Shown here piece after piece: positions 10,589 to 22,592 of a stretch of DNA of 64,000 nt (its first letter is position 1; every line of letters starts with the position of its first letter). Under the pieces are notes generated by a model. The model searched no databases and was not told the DNA's origin. It was given only the letters and a program-made list of their open reading frames with translations. The translations under genes were made by a program, and so were the position numbers. The stretch is from Parietaria judaica (lineage: Eukaryota > Streptophyta > Magnoliopsida > Rosales > Urticaceae), in NCBI GenBank assembly GCA_954871525.1, contig OX940862.1, positions 37,626,232 through 37,690,231 of the forward strand. The letters are read 5' to 3'.

Positions 10589-12118
10589 TGATGCCGTTTT
10601 TTGGATCAAACACTGTTGAGGCCCAAGTTGTGGATTTTGGGCCTGGCCCAATGTCGCTGGTGACGTGGCGGGCTTCTGCTGACTTTTGCGTGGGCCTTGG
10701 TTGGCCTTTGTTACGGGGATGATGGCTTTTATTGTCAATGATTGTTCCCTCTGACCCCCGTTGACTTCGGGGCGACCGCCGTTCTGACTTCAGGGTGAGG
10801 TTTTAATTGACCGATTCGGGGACTCTGAGTTGGTATCTCTGGACTTTCTTGGATTGAAGGTCTCGTGGCCGTTCAGGGTCCGGGCGATCGGGGTGGCTCG
10901 TTACCTGTTACCGCAGAGCCTGGAGATGACCAGGCCGGGTTTTGTACAGGTTCGGAGTCCACGCGGATCGGGGGTACCAGTGAACGGGGGAGTGCATTCG
11001 TCCAATATATAGATCCAGAGACCCCTCTCAGGGTGATCCCTCGGTCGTCCGGATCTTAGAGGGAATTTCTCAGACTTGACCCTACGACCTAAATAGTGGG
11101 CCCAGTCACTTGTCCCCAGACTATCCCAACAGCCGTATAGCAGACTGGAGATAGGCTGGACACAATGTGGAACGGAGCCTATTAGGCGGGTCGTGGTCTT
11201 ATGAAAATTCCTCCAGGGCTTCCGCTTTTATGAACTATCTCACTTTCTGAGCCTGAAAAAATGTAACACCCGAGGTCAAGGGAAACAGGGGGGGTACCCC
11301 CTGATTCACCTCCGACGCTCAACATTAGTATAATATTTGAGGGGAGGCGAGTATATCGGGGGTAGAGAGAGAGAGAGCTCGAGTCGAGTGAGTTTTAATG
11401 AGTTACCGTTTTAACTGAACTGAGCTTCTATTTATAATAGGGTCTAGGGGCCCAAGTGCAGATAAATATTTTCCAGGAGGTCCCTGGGAAATTTTGAATA
11501 TTGCAGGTTGGTCCCCGGGAAAAGAGGAGTCGATCGCCGCCGTCGGATCGCCGATTGGACGGCTCACGCGCCCGCACGCGCGCGCCAAGTTGCTGGCGCG
11601 CGGATCGGGGCCCCATCGCAGCCCTCCACGTGTCCGCGTGGGGATGGGGGCGCGAGTGGGCGGCCTGTCCCTCGGATGGGACAGGCGTGGGCGATCGCGC
11701 CAAGTGGCGCGAACCGGAGCATCGGGGGCCCGTGCTGCTGCGCGGGCGCGGGAGATCGCGCCACGTGGCGCGATCTGGCGTTTCTTCAGCCCCACTTGGG
11801 GCTGGTCTGACCTGGTGGGTCCCGCTGCCTGTGCCGTGGGGCCCGCCGAGGAGGTGCTCGGGTGTTTTTGCTCCCGGGTGCGTCCCGTGTCCGTTTTTCC
11901 CAAATTTTATGTCGTTTTTGGGGTTTTTCATATTTTTGCGAACACCGGGACACTTTGTTTTTCGAAAACGGGCCTCCGGAGGGAAATTTGGGTTTGAAAT
12001 TGATTAATTTGATTAATAAAGATTAATCAAATTATATAGTTAATTAACGAAAATTATATTAATAATTCCCGTTTAATTAACTTATTTCGAAAATCAATTC
12101 CGCGAATTACCCATAACA
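10589..12118 (-). repeat. 5' LTR of copy A
   Basis: On the minus strand it begins TGTTATGGGTAATTC and ends CGGCATCA, 1530 bp. It matches the LTRs of copy B over its whole length. It includes a GC-rich U3 with palindromes (11752-11775 repeats bases 3-26), a TATA box, a CT/GA microsatellite near 11360-11390 and a G-run next to GTACCCC at about 11290. The base after 12118 returns to AT-rich host DNA. No TSD can be tested because the other end is outside the window. Confidence 0.9.
11428..11439 (-). promoter_or_regulatory. LTR TATA box, copy A
   Basis: The minus strand reads TATTATAAATAG at the same LTR position as in both LTRs of copy B (34133-34144 and 49856-49867), followed by a GA/CT-rich leader. 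It is the likely core promoter for gag-pol transcription. Confidence 0.7.
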
Positions 12119-12550
12119 AATAATATATTGATAAAATGAATAGATGGTATTAATAACATATTAAATATATTATTTGATATAATTTTTTATGTTGTGACTA
12201 GAGATATAAATATATTTTATGGAAAAACTTATAAAAATATATAGAAAAATTTCAACATCATTGATATAATGCTCGTGGTTGGAGAAAGGTCCTGCGGAAA
12301 AATAGCTTGACGCCAGGATGCTCAAGTTTAATTTCTATATAAATTCATGTCGATCTTGGAGTGTCGTTTTATTGTTATGATGATGTGAGACATACTTGGT
12401 TTGTTACAGTACACACTGCGACATTATTGACTGTGACTTGGTTGCTACGTAATTAATGGATAAGAATATACATTATTTGACTTCAGTTTCATCCTTTTTC
12501 ATAATTAAATCTAGCTTCTAAAAAATAATAGCGACCTATATATTTAACGT
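12119..12550. other. AT-rich intergenic DNA
   Basis: No gene seen. Bases about 12355-12475 resemble about 28985-29100 in the same orientation (shared GTGAGACATA, TTGGTTTGTTACA and GACYTGGTTG), a diverged dispersed repeat. Bases 12543-12550 are the left TSD of the next element. Confidence 0.5.
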
Positions 12551-13189
12551 AGGGGTGTACAAAAAAGACCCTAAACTGAATTTAAAACCGATAACATTAA
12601 TTTACCGTTTTTTTCACTACCGAAAATTTATGCTTTTAAACCGCTACCGCTTTTTGCTAAATGGTAGCGGTTACGGGTTTCACAATAAAAACCGCTACCG
12701 ATTAACCCGATATTAAATTTGTATGTTTTTATACATTTAAAAATATATAAATGTAAGACTTTTAACATTCAATATCTATATAACAATGTTTTGGCATGGA
12801 TTTTCTCATTCATTGATATTTTTAAACTTATTTTATTTTGAACAATTTTTGTTATTAGTGTAATTATTCTTCCCATTTGAATAATTATGAGTAAATGTCA
12901 AGAGAATTGACTCTATTTGAATTATTTCATCAATTAGTTCTTTTTTTATACCTTAGATTGTGTAGTACTAATTTGATTTTTCAAAATATGATGATTATAT
13001 TGCGTTTCATAAAAATGCGGTTAAAATCGAATTTAAACCGAATTTAATACCGATATATCCGTAATTGGTAAAATTAGTTTTAAACTTCAATAGTGCGGCT
13101 TTCGGTTTTAAAATTAGAAAAACCGAAAATGCGGTAATCTATATAAATAAGTATGAAAACCGAACCGAATACTCGTTTGTTCGCCCCTT
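12551..13189. mobile_element. hAT-like non-autonomous element (MITE), 639 bp
   Basis: Flanked by the 8-bp direct repeat TTTAACGT (12543-12550 and 13190-13197). It begins AGGGGTGTACAAAA and ends TTTGTTCGCCCCTT, imperfect terminal inverted repeats of the AGGGGTG type common in plant hAT elements. Subterminal regions are dense in ACCGAA/TTCGGT and ACCGCTACCG motifs. No transposase ORF. Confidence 0.75.
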
Positions 13190-13197
13190 TTTAACGT

Positions 13198-13388
13198 ATG
13201 GTTAATTAAGATAGTATGGACTCAACCTTGAATAATATCGACAAAAGTATTTAACGTCACTATAATAGTTAGATCAATTTTTTCATCCATTTTTAATTTA
13301 CATCGTTAATCAAATGTACATGTAGTCATTAAAAGAATGTCTTGTGGCATTGCCGCATCATCCGATTTCAACGTGATATATAATTTTT
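13198..13388. other. Short AT-rich spacer
   Basis: Nothing recognisable beyond the TSD at 13190-13197. Confidence 0.4.
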
Positions 13389-14025
13389 TGTTGGGTTTTT
13401 TAATGAATTTCCGCAATCCCGAGGCGGAATATTCCGAATGTCATTGAAACTAATGATCTAGATTAAATGCGGGAATCATAGTTCGGTTTTGATACGTTAT
13501 CAGACTTTTGGTACTTTTGCCAATTGGTTTTTTCTTGCCGATTTCTCCTCGTTCTGCATACGATCGGCTACTGCGTTTTTCCAGATCAAAGCTCCACAAT
13601 TGTCGAGGCTCTATCTCGTCCACGTCGTCGTTGCAGGAACGTTTGTTAGACCGAAAATCACCTCGTCGGACTACTATGTCTTCCACGATGATTGGATGAC
13701 AACTCAATCTGCATAAGGTGAGGAGAAAACCACGACTTTGGCCATAAAGTTAGGGCTGGTTGTTTTTCTCTCTTCTAGGATTTTTTTAGGATGCTCAAAA
13801 TCATGTCAATTACGAACAGACTTTGGGTATTTATAGCTCACTGCCTATAAATGACTTAATGGGCTTTGGCATATTAAATGGATCAAGCCCATTAGTTAAT
13901 TTTTATCATATTAATTATCCCCGTAATTATCCTTCGGGCCCGATTGGGTCCATAATCTGTTTATTGTAGTCAGTCGAACCCAGAAAGCTCATTGGGCCTA
14001 AATCACAATTCTGGCATTTCCTACA
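13389..14025 (-). repeat. 3' LTR of a copia-type element (family 1, copy a)
   Basis: On the minus strand it starts TGTAGGAAATGCC and ends near CCCAACA, 637 bp. It is homologous to 27029-27656 and to the two halves of 30359-31990. Immediately upstream on the minus strand is the purine tract GTGAAAGTGGGAGAT (14026-14040), a typical PPT, so this is a 3' LTR with internal DNA still attached rather than a solo LTR. No matching TSD, as expected for a truncated copy. Confidence 0.75.
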
Positions 14026-15230
14026 ATCTCCCACTTTCACGAATGATCTGAATTAGATATACCTCTTGCATCACTATGATCATTTTTGCCTCATGCATCG
14101 ACACAGAAACTGAAACATATTTAAGTCGTCATCGTAACTCGTTTCCTCTAGCGAGTTCGGTATGAATCCTTAGGATTTGCATTGTTGGCCCCAAATTCAA
14201 AGTTTGAAAGAAGCGAGAGGTCTCTAGCAATACATCGATTCCCCTAATCTACTAAAATGTGTTGATCCTTATTGTAAAGCTAATAACTTAACCGTTTGGT
14301 TTTTCTCTTTATTAACTTTTATGATGACTTATTTCTCAATATATTTACTTCTCGAAAGATGACACATACCATGGTTTGGCACATCGATTCCACACCTGTT
14401 ATGATACTCGTATCCTCCAGGAGCCTTGAGTGTGTTTCCCTAATGATTTGAGGGAGATGATTGTTTTCTTTAATTTCTATTCCACTTTACAGAGTTCATA
14501 ATATATCTGAAAACAATTTCTATAACTTCCTCGTTACAAGAAGCATTTGACAGAAGTAAAAAAGGTCACTAGCTAGTTATTTTCACTAGTATTCTAGTTA
14601 TTTTAGTGTCCCCTTATAACCATAAGGTTAATTCCATGTAAATCTTAGAGTATAAATCAATCCAACACTACTAGTTCTCGTAACTAATGCCTACACGTTT
14701 AAGAATATCTCTGAGATATCGAGGAGTACTCTTCCTGTTCTTAACAACATGTATCAGTCAATTATGAGGTATCACTTGTGTCCCTTGTTTTCTTCATGTG
14801 ATCCTCTTTCACTAGGGACAGTTTTGAAATTCATTTGAGACTTTTAGCGAGATCATTTGCTTTGTGGATATGAATATAATAAATTAAACTTTAATATATG
14901 GACAATGGCATGAAACGAGGAACCTTGCCTTTATTGAATTATAATTGTGTTCAAATTTAACAAATAAAATAAATTTGTTCTTGAACTAAATACATAAAAT
15001 ATAAATTCAACGTGTTAGAATAGACTATGTATGAGGAACATGTTTTTCTTTCGACAAAGATTTTAGTCATCGGGTCAGCCACGTGTTCTTTTGTGTACTT
15101 TACTCTTTTTATCGCAACTTCCTTTCGATCAAATATGTCTTTGATCAGTTAGACCTTTTATGAGCACGTGTTTATCTTTCTTTTCTATATTGGTTCCTTG
15201 GCTTGTGCTTTGTATACGAATCTGTGAAAA
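14026..15230 (-). pseudogene. Copia element 3' internal remnant with pol (RNase H) fragment
   Basis: About 15226-15050 on the minus strand encodes fragments AQAKEP, KDIFDRKEVAIKRVKYTKE and HVADPMTKIF, matching the typical end of copia-type pol (the KYHLIREIV...NIADPLTK region). Stops interrupt it. Between this and the LTR at 14025 lie about 1 kb of AT-rich, non-coding sequence equivalent to the element's 3' untranslated region. The rest of pol and the 5' LTR are missing. Confidence 0.65.
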
Positions 15231-15614
15231 CAACGAAGGATTAAACCAATTACGTGTTTAAGCCACATGCATAGGAGTTAAACCATTCAAAACAACAAAG
15301 GATTTCGGACTTACTGGAGGAACGAGCTATTGGTTGAAATCGAACACTGATCGCGACATAGAAGGCGACGGGAAGCTTTGTAACGGCGCGAGGCGAGACT
15401 TGGCGACGGGATGGCGCGAGACTTGGCGACGGCAAGAACTTGGTGAGCAGGAGGAGGAACGGAAAAGAATCAAACTGAAGCTGGGGTTGTCGCTGACCCT
15501 GTCGTCGCAACAACTAGGGTTCGGGTCTCCACCGGGAGGGCAGGCCCACGCGCTGCAGCCGCTGCCGTCGTCTTTGGGCGAGGATACGAGGGTCTCCGAT
15601 GGGGGGTCGTCATC
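15231..15614. other. GC-rich non-coding patch
   Basis: It contains a short direct repeat (GCGAGACTTGGCGACGG twice, near 15391 and 15418) and a small open frame without recognisable features. Origin unknown. Confidence 0.35.
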
Positions 15615-15905
15615 GTCGGTGTTGGTCTCTGGCGTGACTAGTGGTGTGCCCGGGATCCAACGTGCAATATTTAAAATTCTATTTTCCTGAAAAAATAATA
15701 ATTAAGGAAATTGTCAAATATCACAATTATAGGAAATAGTTTCGAAAATAAAAATATAATTAATAATAAATAAACGAAAATTAATATTAATAACTAATAC
15801 TAAGGGTAATATAGTCCAAACAAAATTATTGGTGGGTATAAATTAGTTTTATGAAACTATGAGCATTTCTTTTATACTTTAAGTATTTTTTTTGGGCATT
15901 TTGTG
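15615..15905 (+). repeat. Dispersed repeat, copy 1 (about 290 bp)
   Basis: It shares a GC-rich head (GGTCTCTGGCGTGACTA, GGTGTGCCCGGGATCC) and an AT-rich tail with 21062-21350 in the same orientation. The flanks differ, which suggests a fragment of a common transposon. Class not determined. Confidence 0.7.
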
Positions 15906-16867
15906 GTTTTTATTTTCATTTAAATCTTCGTAATACATGTTTCTCATCTATTTAATTTACATTGGAGGAAACGTGACGGAGTCTCACGTTGGTTAAAATC
16001 TAAGAATTGACCAAAAATGGTCATTCTTGAAACCCTTCATACATTTGGACGACTCGAAATCGATTCCTTGATTGTTTCGATCATCGAAAATCTATGATAA
16101 GCATTTAGCCTCATACTGATGTGTCTAAGTTCATGAGGAACAAGATTTGTTATCAATAAATTACGATATGTGAATGAAATTCAAAAATACCAAATTGTAT
16201 GTAAAATAAGCACAATTTGAAATTATAAATGAAAAAAATCACAAAGTGCAGGTATAATTACAAAAAAAAAAATCGTAATTATAATTACAAATATAATTGT
16301 AGATACAAGGCATAACATAATCCTATAACCCTAAACTTGTAACTATAATTACATAATTTATTTTAATTACAAATAGAAATTCATAAGTGTAAAGAGCAAC
16401 ATATCCATCATCGTCGACTCCACGGTTAGCATCACCTGCAAGAATTTATAGTCAATAAACACATATTTCTATTGTCACAGTGTCAATTTAATTACCAAAA
16501 AATCTATTATTTAAATTACGGTTAATGAAGACCCGATTTCGTAATTCAATTTATGTATTCAAAGCGTGACCCAAACAAAATTCAAATTCAAATTTCTTAA
16601 CAAATAGCCAAGAACAAGAAATAGCACCGCTACAAAATCGTGTAAGACCATTTACAAAAATAAAAAAACCTTACCGTGTTTGATCCGGCGACCGAGAGAC
16701 GGTGAACAAAAGAAGAATGACGGACCGGAGCTTCACGACCGAGAGACGGCGATCAAACGATGGCCAACAACCTTTTGACAAGAAGTAATTTACTATTTAT
16801 GTAAGTATATTTACGATTCTATATTTACGTAACTATATTTACGATTCTGTATTTTTGTCTGCTTACA
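15906..16867. other. AT-rich intergenic DNA
   Basis: No gene or structured element recognised. It holds A- and T-rich tracts and a repeated CGACCGAGAGACGG motif near 16688 and 16738. Confidence 0.45.
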
Positions 16868-17214
16868 TCATGACAGAGGCCATCATCGTCTCCCTGTACG
16901 AGAAAGTGGTTCACGACGATCTCGGAGATGGTTTTTCGGGCAAGGGAGCGGAGCTTGGAGCAAGCCTACTCGCCATGGGATAGTGGGTCGACCTCGTCGA
17001 GGATGTGGTGCAAGACGCTTTGGCGGCGACGGGGATCTTGTTGGTGGTGACGTCGAGGCCTTTGTGGAGCTACATCTTGTCGTAGTTGAAGACCTCGATA
17101 GGAACGTGGGTGGCGAGGTTGACGGAGAGGCGACACTTTCCGGTGCCGTGGCGCCCATGATGACGACGAGCTCGTCCTTCCTCTCTTTTGGGATTTCACC
17201 AACAACCCGGGCAA
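16868..17214 (-). pseudogene. Adenylate isopentenyltransferase (IPT) pseudogene fragment
   Basis: On the minus strand the decayed frame reads ELVVIMGAT, then after a one-base loss KCRLSVNLATHVPIEVFNYDKM, a stop, KGLDVTTNKIPVA, a second shift into LHHILDEVDPLSHGE, a stop, then ARKTISEIVVNH. This follows the N-terminal part of plant isopentenyltransferases of cytokinin synthesis, where VVIMGATGTGK is the P-loop and LDVTTNKI and HHLLGEVDP are conserved. At least two frameshifts and two in-frame stops show it is dead; one shift destroys the P-loop. No intron is visible. The remaining C-terminal two thirds are absent, and the 2.76-kb solo LTR begins just upstream at 17220. Confidence 0.8.
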
Positions 17215-17219
17215 CCAAG

Positions 17220-19983
17220 TGTTGGACATATGTGTCCTTAAACAAGATATTCATCCATTTTTAAAAGATTATGACAATTCGTTGAATAAAGATGATACTT
17301 ATTATGTTAATCTTATTATAGTTTCTGGTAGAGTAAAATAGAATGTTTGATTCCTTAGTTCATAAAGGATGCAATTATGCTATTATTATCACAACATGGT
17401 CGATGTGAGGAAGAATTAATAATCATAATAAATGAACTTAAAATGTCCGTGACCTGATTAACTGGGTGGGAGCCCATTAATCGTGTAAGGTCATTAATGT
17501 GACTAAGTGACAATCCTATTCTGGATTATGTGTGTGTCACACTCACTAGAAATGCATTAAGTATGAAGCGTCTTCATACTGGACTGGACCTGACTTAAAC
17601 TCAATAAGTTATCATATAAGACCGTCACTGATAACTTGTAGTTGAGTCACAAAATGATGATAAAATGGATATTAGTTCTAAGTCCAGAGTGATCATGAGT
17701 CCGAGCTACTGGCTTGATTGTTCTTTGATTTAACCGTTAAAGAACAGAAGATATTACCGCTATTCCCAACACTATTATTTTGGGAACATAATAGTCAGTA
17801 GTAAGGATAGCTTGATTATAGACATGGGCATCACACAGCTCTCTTCAGAGTCATGATGATTCCCTTGGTTGTCAGGGGTGAGAAGTGAGAGGTACATGTG
17901 CGCAACTTATGAATCAAATCCATAAGTGCGTTGTTCATAATATTACTGACTGAGTCAAGGATGAAAATGCAATGAGGGGCATTGCGGTAAAAACCGCCTG
18001 CTCATGTGTGAGTCATCAAGTGAAAGGACAATAACCCGAATTTGATTATATCAATGGACACCCTGGTGTTATAAGGGAATAATATATACTGTATCACTAA
18101 AGATTGCAACCTCGAGTCTATAGTGGAATCACTTCGAGGTTTGACGAGCAACTAGCAGTTCGTTGGAGCTTAAGTGATACGGGTCCATGGTCCCCAGGAT
18201 AGCTCCGTAACGGATGATACGTACGTGATTAAAATACATTCTGGATAAAGTTTAATCATGTGGCTCGACTTATAAAACTGACAGGTCTGTGTCACACGTT
18301 AGATAGTTTTATCGTCAGCGTGGCAAAAGTACCATATTTTGGTACACGGAATTAACTGATAAAAATAAAGTTAGAATTTAGATTTCTAAAAGCACCATGT
18401 TGTTGTAAATTAAATTCTAAGAAACTTTTCTTTTTGAACCAAGTCATTCAGACTTACGGTTTGTGATTTATGGATTTTCTAAGTTTATAACTCGGTTCGA
18501 TAAACTATGAAATTAAATCACATGTCACGAATTTAAATGATGGTGTGGCACCATGACATTTAATGTGTGATATTGAGATCAGGTTTTATTAATATAATTT
18601 AATTATTTGAATTTAATTATTAATATCTAATTAATAATTAATTAATAATTAATAATTAAAAGATTTATATTAATAAATAAATATATATATATTGTTACAT
18701 GTGTAAGTTCAAATTAGGGTTTGGTGAATACAAACCCTAGCTAAATTCTAATATGAGAATTGGATATTTTATATTTGCGGCATAAGTACATAATGTTTCG
18801 GTATTTTGGCAAACCCTAAAATCAATTTAATCCATTGGATCGGTTATGATTTAATATAAACTGTTGGATCGAGATAATTAATTTAAACCCTAAAAATAAT
18901 TCGAAATGAAGCTTGGTGACCAAGTTTAGGTATTTCGAATTTGTTTAATTAATTGTGTCTGTTGGATCGGTTTTGAGATTTAATCTTTACTGTCGGATTA
19001 GAAATTAATTAATATTATATATATATATAATATATAATTCGAATATAAATGTGGATAAGAGTTCGAATTAGGGTTTCATGAAACCCTAGGGCATTTGACT
19101 TTATCCCTAATTGATTTGATCCATTGGATTGGTTTAAGATTTATTTTTAATCATTGGATCTAGATAATCATAAACAAATTCGAATTTTAATATGTTTATA
19201 TATATAATTCGAATTGTATTAATATGATGATAAGATTAAATATTTTGATCTTATCATGTATTATTATTTAATTAAATCCATAATTAATTATATCCATTGG
19301 ATTTAGATGAGATTGAATCTGGACCATTGGATTGAAATAATTAATCATATTTAAATTAATAAATTCGAATAAAGGGAGGGAAAATCTCCAAATCGGTTAC
19401 AGCTTGAGCCTATAAATAGGAGGCTCATTCTACACATTTTTCACACATTCCCCAGAGAAGAAACTCGAGTTATCCCTCTCTCTTTAGGGTCTGCGAGTTT
19501 TCTGCTTCTGATCTATCTTCTGGTTCGGCTTAGGAGATATTTTTCTCCGGTAGCTTTAAAAGAACTGTCAGTTAAATTTTGCGACGGAGTCCTGCCGGCG
19601 AAGCCTACGCTTCGGTACGAGGAGTCCAGGAGAATATCCCGGAAGATCGCGGGAGTTTCCCTCAGAACCGGCGGAGCCCTGCCCAAGTCAGAACGCGCAG
19701 CCGAAATCGTCAATTGAGGTACGGCCTTATGCATTAGATCAATGAATGCAACCATTTACTGCTTTCTATTTATTTCCTATTCGACTAGATTATTAATAAT
19801 GATAATGAAATATTAAATTCGAAATATTTATCAGATCTTAACGAAAAAACTATTACCCGATATCTGTGTCGTCGGTCCGTTAACAAGTTTTCCGCTTTAA
19901 AATAACTTTTTAAATGTAACCGGGACGCCTCGGAGGCTATTATCGTGGTAAGGAAGTTGGACTGATACCACCGATTTCCAACA
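17220..19983 (+). mobile_element. Solo LTR, 2764 bp, with TSD CCAAG
   Basis: It starts TGTTGGACATATG and ends GATTTCCAACA, so the ends are TG/CA with inverted TGTTGGA/TCCAACA. It is flanked by CCAAG at 17215-17219 and 19984-19988. No second LTR or internal coding sequence is present, so it is a solo LTR left by unequal recombination. A TATA box (CCTATAAATAGG) at 19409-19420, followed by a transcript-like leader, fixes the plus orientation. The U3 contains four degenerate repeats of a CCATTGGATYGG/GATTTAATC block near 18829, 18960, 19122 and 19290. The unusual length fits large-LTR lineages such as SIRE/Maximus-type copia, but the class is not proven. Confidence 0.85.
19409..19420 (+). promoter_or_regulatory. 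TATA box of the 2.76-kb solo LTR
   Basis: CCTATAAATAGG, followed by a CACA-rich start region and a GC-richer leader. A solo LTR of this kind could still promote outward transcription toward 20000. Confidence 0.55.
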
Positions 19984-19988
19984 CCAAG

Positions 19989-21061
19989 AACACCCGAACA
20001 AACCATGAAATGACTAAATATGCGGAATCACAACAAACTTAACAACTTCATGGACATAATCAAATCCTTTTATTGATATTCGACAAGATACATATATAAC
20101 ACTCCATCGGTTATAGAGGATTCAGTACTTATGCCAAAAGTACTCTTCTCGATGTACCCCCTATCGATCTCTTCCAAACACCTCTGCTCGGCCCTCGCAG
20201 CTTCGTCTCCTCGGATGAAGCTCGTGACGTCCTCGTTAAAGATCAAGACTCAATCTTGATTACTGCCCGTCGATCAACCTCCTCCTCCGTCTTTGCTTCC
20301 CCTAGCCGGCCAATCCCTCATACCCACGGTTTCCGTCACTGCCTCCGGTGACGCCGTAAGAGGTTTCCAATTGCCGTTCCCGCAAGACCTCGGTGAACCC
20401 ACTACCGTGCGTACTCGCACTTCCGGTGTGAATCTCTTCCGATAATACGAAGAGGATCAAATCACCAACCTTCTTGAAGAAGCCTTCCCGACGCCGTGAT
20501 CTCCACCGATAGAGATGCTTTAAGAGGACTGTGTCGACTCTCCATCTCGGTCGGGGACCTTCCCCATGTTACCACGTCGCTTCTTCTCCGGCGAGGCCAC
20601 TCATCTCCGGTGATTCCTCATAGCGTATCTTGCTCGCCTCGGGTTTCTCTCTCCAGATTTCCGAGTCTCTCTCTCTCTAACTTTCTGGTGTTTGCAATCT
20701 GGGTCTTCCTCGGATAATTAATCAGAGTTCTTTCTGTGTTGTCACCATATGATCCTCTTGTCACTAATGACTCCCTCTGGGTCTTTATACAGTACCGGTC
20801 ATAACCGACTCTGATTCTGTCCCTCGAGCATTTACTCAAAGTCAATCACGATAGGTTACAGGCAAGTTAAGTGACGTTGACTCATAACCGTTTTTCATCA
20901 CCGATGGGTGACCAATACTCTCTGTGGCGGGGGCGAGGGAGCAACAATGGGTCTTGGAATTGTCTTCATCTAATCCATGCACTAAAGTTAAATGCAAATC
21001 TAAATATTGATCTGAGTTGGTCTCCAATGGAGTCAATTCGGCCAAAGTTTTCTGCAATATG
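19989..21061 (-). other. LTR-like fragment with minus-strand promoter
   Basis: On the minus strand a TATA-like TATAAAGACCC (about 20780-20790) is followed by a purine-rich GAGAGAGAGA leader and a GC-rich region down to about 20100, resembling an LTR U3-R-U5 layout. No clear TG/CA ends, TSD, PBS or coding sequence were found. It could be another LTR fragment or the former upstream region of the IPT pseudogene. Confidence 0.35.
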
Positions 21062-21350
21062 ATCGGTGTCGGTCTCTGGCGTGACTAATGGTGTGCCCGG
21101 GATCCGACGTGCAATATTTAAAATTCTATTTTTTAGAAAAAAATAATAATTAAGGAAATTGTCAAATACCACAATTATAGGAAATAATTTTGAAAATAAA
21201 AATATAATTAATAATAAATAAACGAAAATTAAAATTAATAAATAATAAATAAGGATAATTTAGCACAACAAAATAATTAGTGGGTATAAATTAGTTTTAT
21301 GAAATTATAGGCATTTCTTTTTAATTTTAAGTGTTTTTTGAATATTTTGT
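21062..21350 (+). repeat. Dispersed repeat, copy 2 (about 290 bp)
   Basis: Direct repeat of 15615-15905, diverged mainly in A/T runs. Both share GCAATATTTAAAATTC and the GTGGGTATAAATTAG motif. Confidence 0.7.
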
Positions 21351-21875
21351 GGGTTTTTCTATGATTTTTTTTAATTTATATGAACAATTTACTGTGGCTA
21401 TAGACTATACTTGAACAACTATTGAAATTTAAATATATAGCAGAGAAACTGATTATGATAGCTATGCAGTACTCAGTCTTAAACGAAATCTAGTTCATAA
21501 ATTATTTCATAATATAAAACCGCAGTAACGTTACAATGTTCATAAATTATTTCTTAATATAAAATATAGTTCATAAATCATTAACTTTCATAATTGTTAA
21601 AGAATTTTTTTGGCTAAAGTTGTTTGCTAGTTTAAAGGTTGGGGTTATAATGTACTTTCGACATTAAAAAAAAATTAGTCTAATTTCATGATTACATTGT
21701 AATCAAGCCTGAAATCTTAATTTATGTTTATTTAATGAGAGTTACATTACTTGTTAAGATTACAGTGTATTCTTAGTTTCTTAGGCTATAAAATAAATCA
21801 TATAAAAATAATAAGTTAGAAATTGAAACAATTAGAACCACGTTTAGCAATGCCAATGGCAACAATCAATAAGGG
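21351..21875. other. AT-rich intergenic DNA
   Basis: Nothing recognisable. Confidence 0.4.
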
Positions 21876-22592
21876 TAGAGCTGCACAACACTAAGTCGCG
21901 ATCAATCGCGACTTAATCGGCAAAAGTCGCCAAGTTGCGCATCGCGACGCATCGCGGGGAAGGAGATCGCGACGCATCGCGGCACATCGCGATTTCAAAG
22001 GGTGTTCAAATGCTTTGTTTGCGGCAAAAGTTCTAATATATTTCCAATGTTTAATTTTATTAGTTTTTACCCGAATTTAATTATTTAAAATTATTATTTA
22101 AGTATGTTATTTAATTTAAAATTAATAAATATGATAAAACAAATAAATAAATATGATAAAACAAGATATTAAAAAAAAAGTTGTGAGGAAATGAGGGAGG
22201 AAGGGGTGGTATTTATAGGGTTTGATGAGAGAGTTGGGTGGGTGAATAATTATTGTGGTGGGTGAATAATTATGAGGAGATAGTGGGTAAAAAAAAAATT
22301 GAAATTTTAGGGTTGAATTCGAATAAAGTAGGTAAAAATTGTGGTTGGGTAATAAATTTCGGGTGAAAAACATGTTATTATTGCCACAAACAAAAACACC
22401 ACACGTATCGATGACGTGGCATCATCCTGGCCGTTGGATAGGAATCTCGGATCACCCCCTCACGCGTCGCGACGCATACCTGGAATCGCGACGAATCGCG
22501 ACTTTTGCCGCAAAATCGCGATGCATCGCGATCCCAGGAATTGAGTCGCGACGCATCGCATCGCCACTGGCGATTCCTTTTGTGCAGCTCTA
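21876..22592. mobile_element. hAT-like non-autonomous element with CpG-rich subterminal repeats, 717 bp
   Basis: Ends form an inverted repeat: TAGAGCTGCACAA at 21876 and TTGTGCAGCTCTA ending at 22592. Within about 110-160 bp of each end, motifs such as ATCGCGACGCATCGCG and its variants are repeated many times on both strands, while the middle is AT-rich with G-rich GGGTGAATAATTAT repeats. TAG-type ends and dense subterminal repeats are typical of hAT elements. No 8-bp TSD is preserved and no transposase is encoded. Confidence 0.65.

Larger units (their letters stand above)
1..12118 (-). mobile_element. Tat-lineage Ty3/Gypsy LTR retrotransposon, copy A (incomplete at left edge)
   Basis: Read on the minus strand the order is 5' LTR (10589-12118), primer-binding site, gag-pol (10497-4625), a 164-bp tandem array (about 4171-3477), an antisense gene on the plus strand, and a remnant of the 3' LTR (127-1). 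Assignment to the Tat lineage rests on two RNase H-like domains after the reverse transcriptase, on an antisense ORF near the 3' end and on tandem repeats in the 3' region, all known for Tat/Ogre-type elements. Coding regions carry nonsense and frameshift mutations. An about 830-bp deletion relative to copy B removed the inner end of the 3' LTR, the PPT and the start of the antisense gene. Copy B at 33379-50708 is in the opposite orientation. Confidence 0.93.

Noticed and set aside
15334..15690. 118-codon plus-strand ORF
   Set aside because: GC-rich patch with a direct repeat, no family features, and its 3' part is the dispersed repeat also found at 21062.
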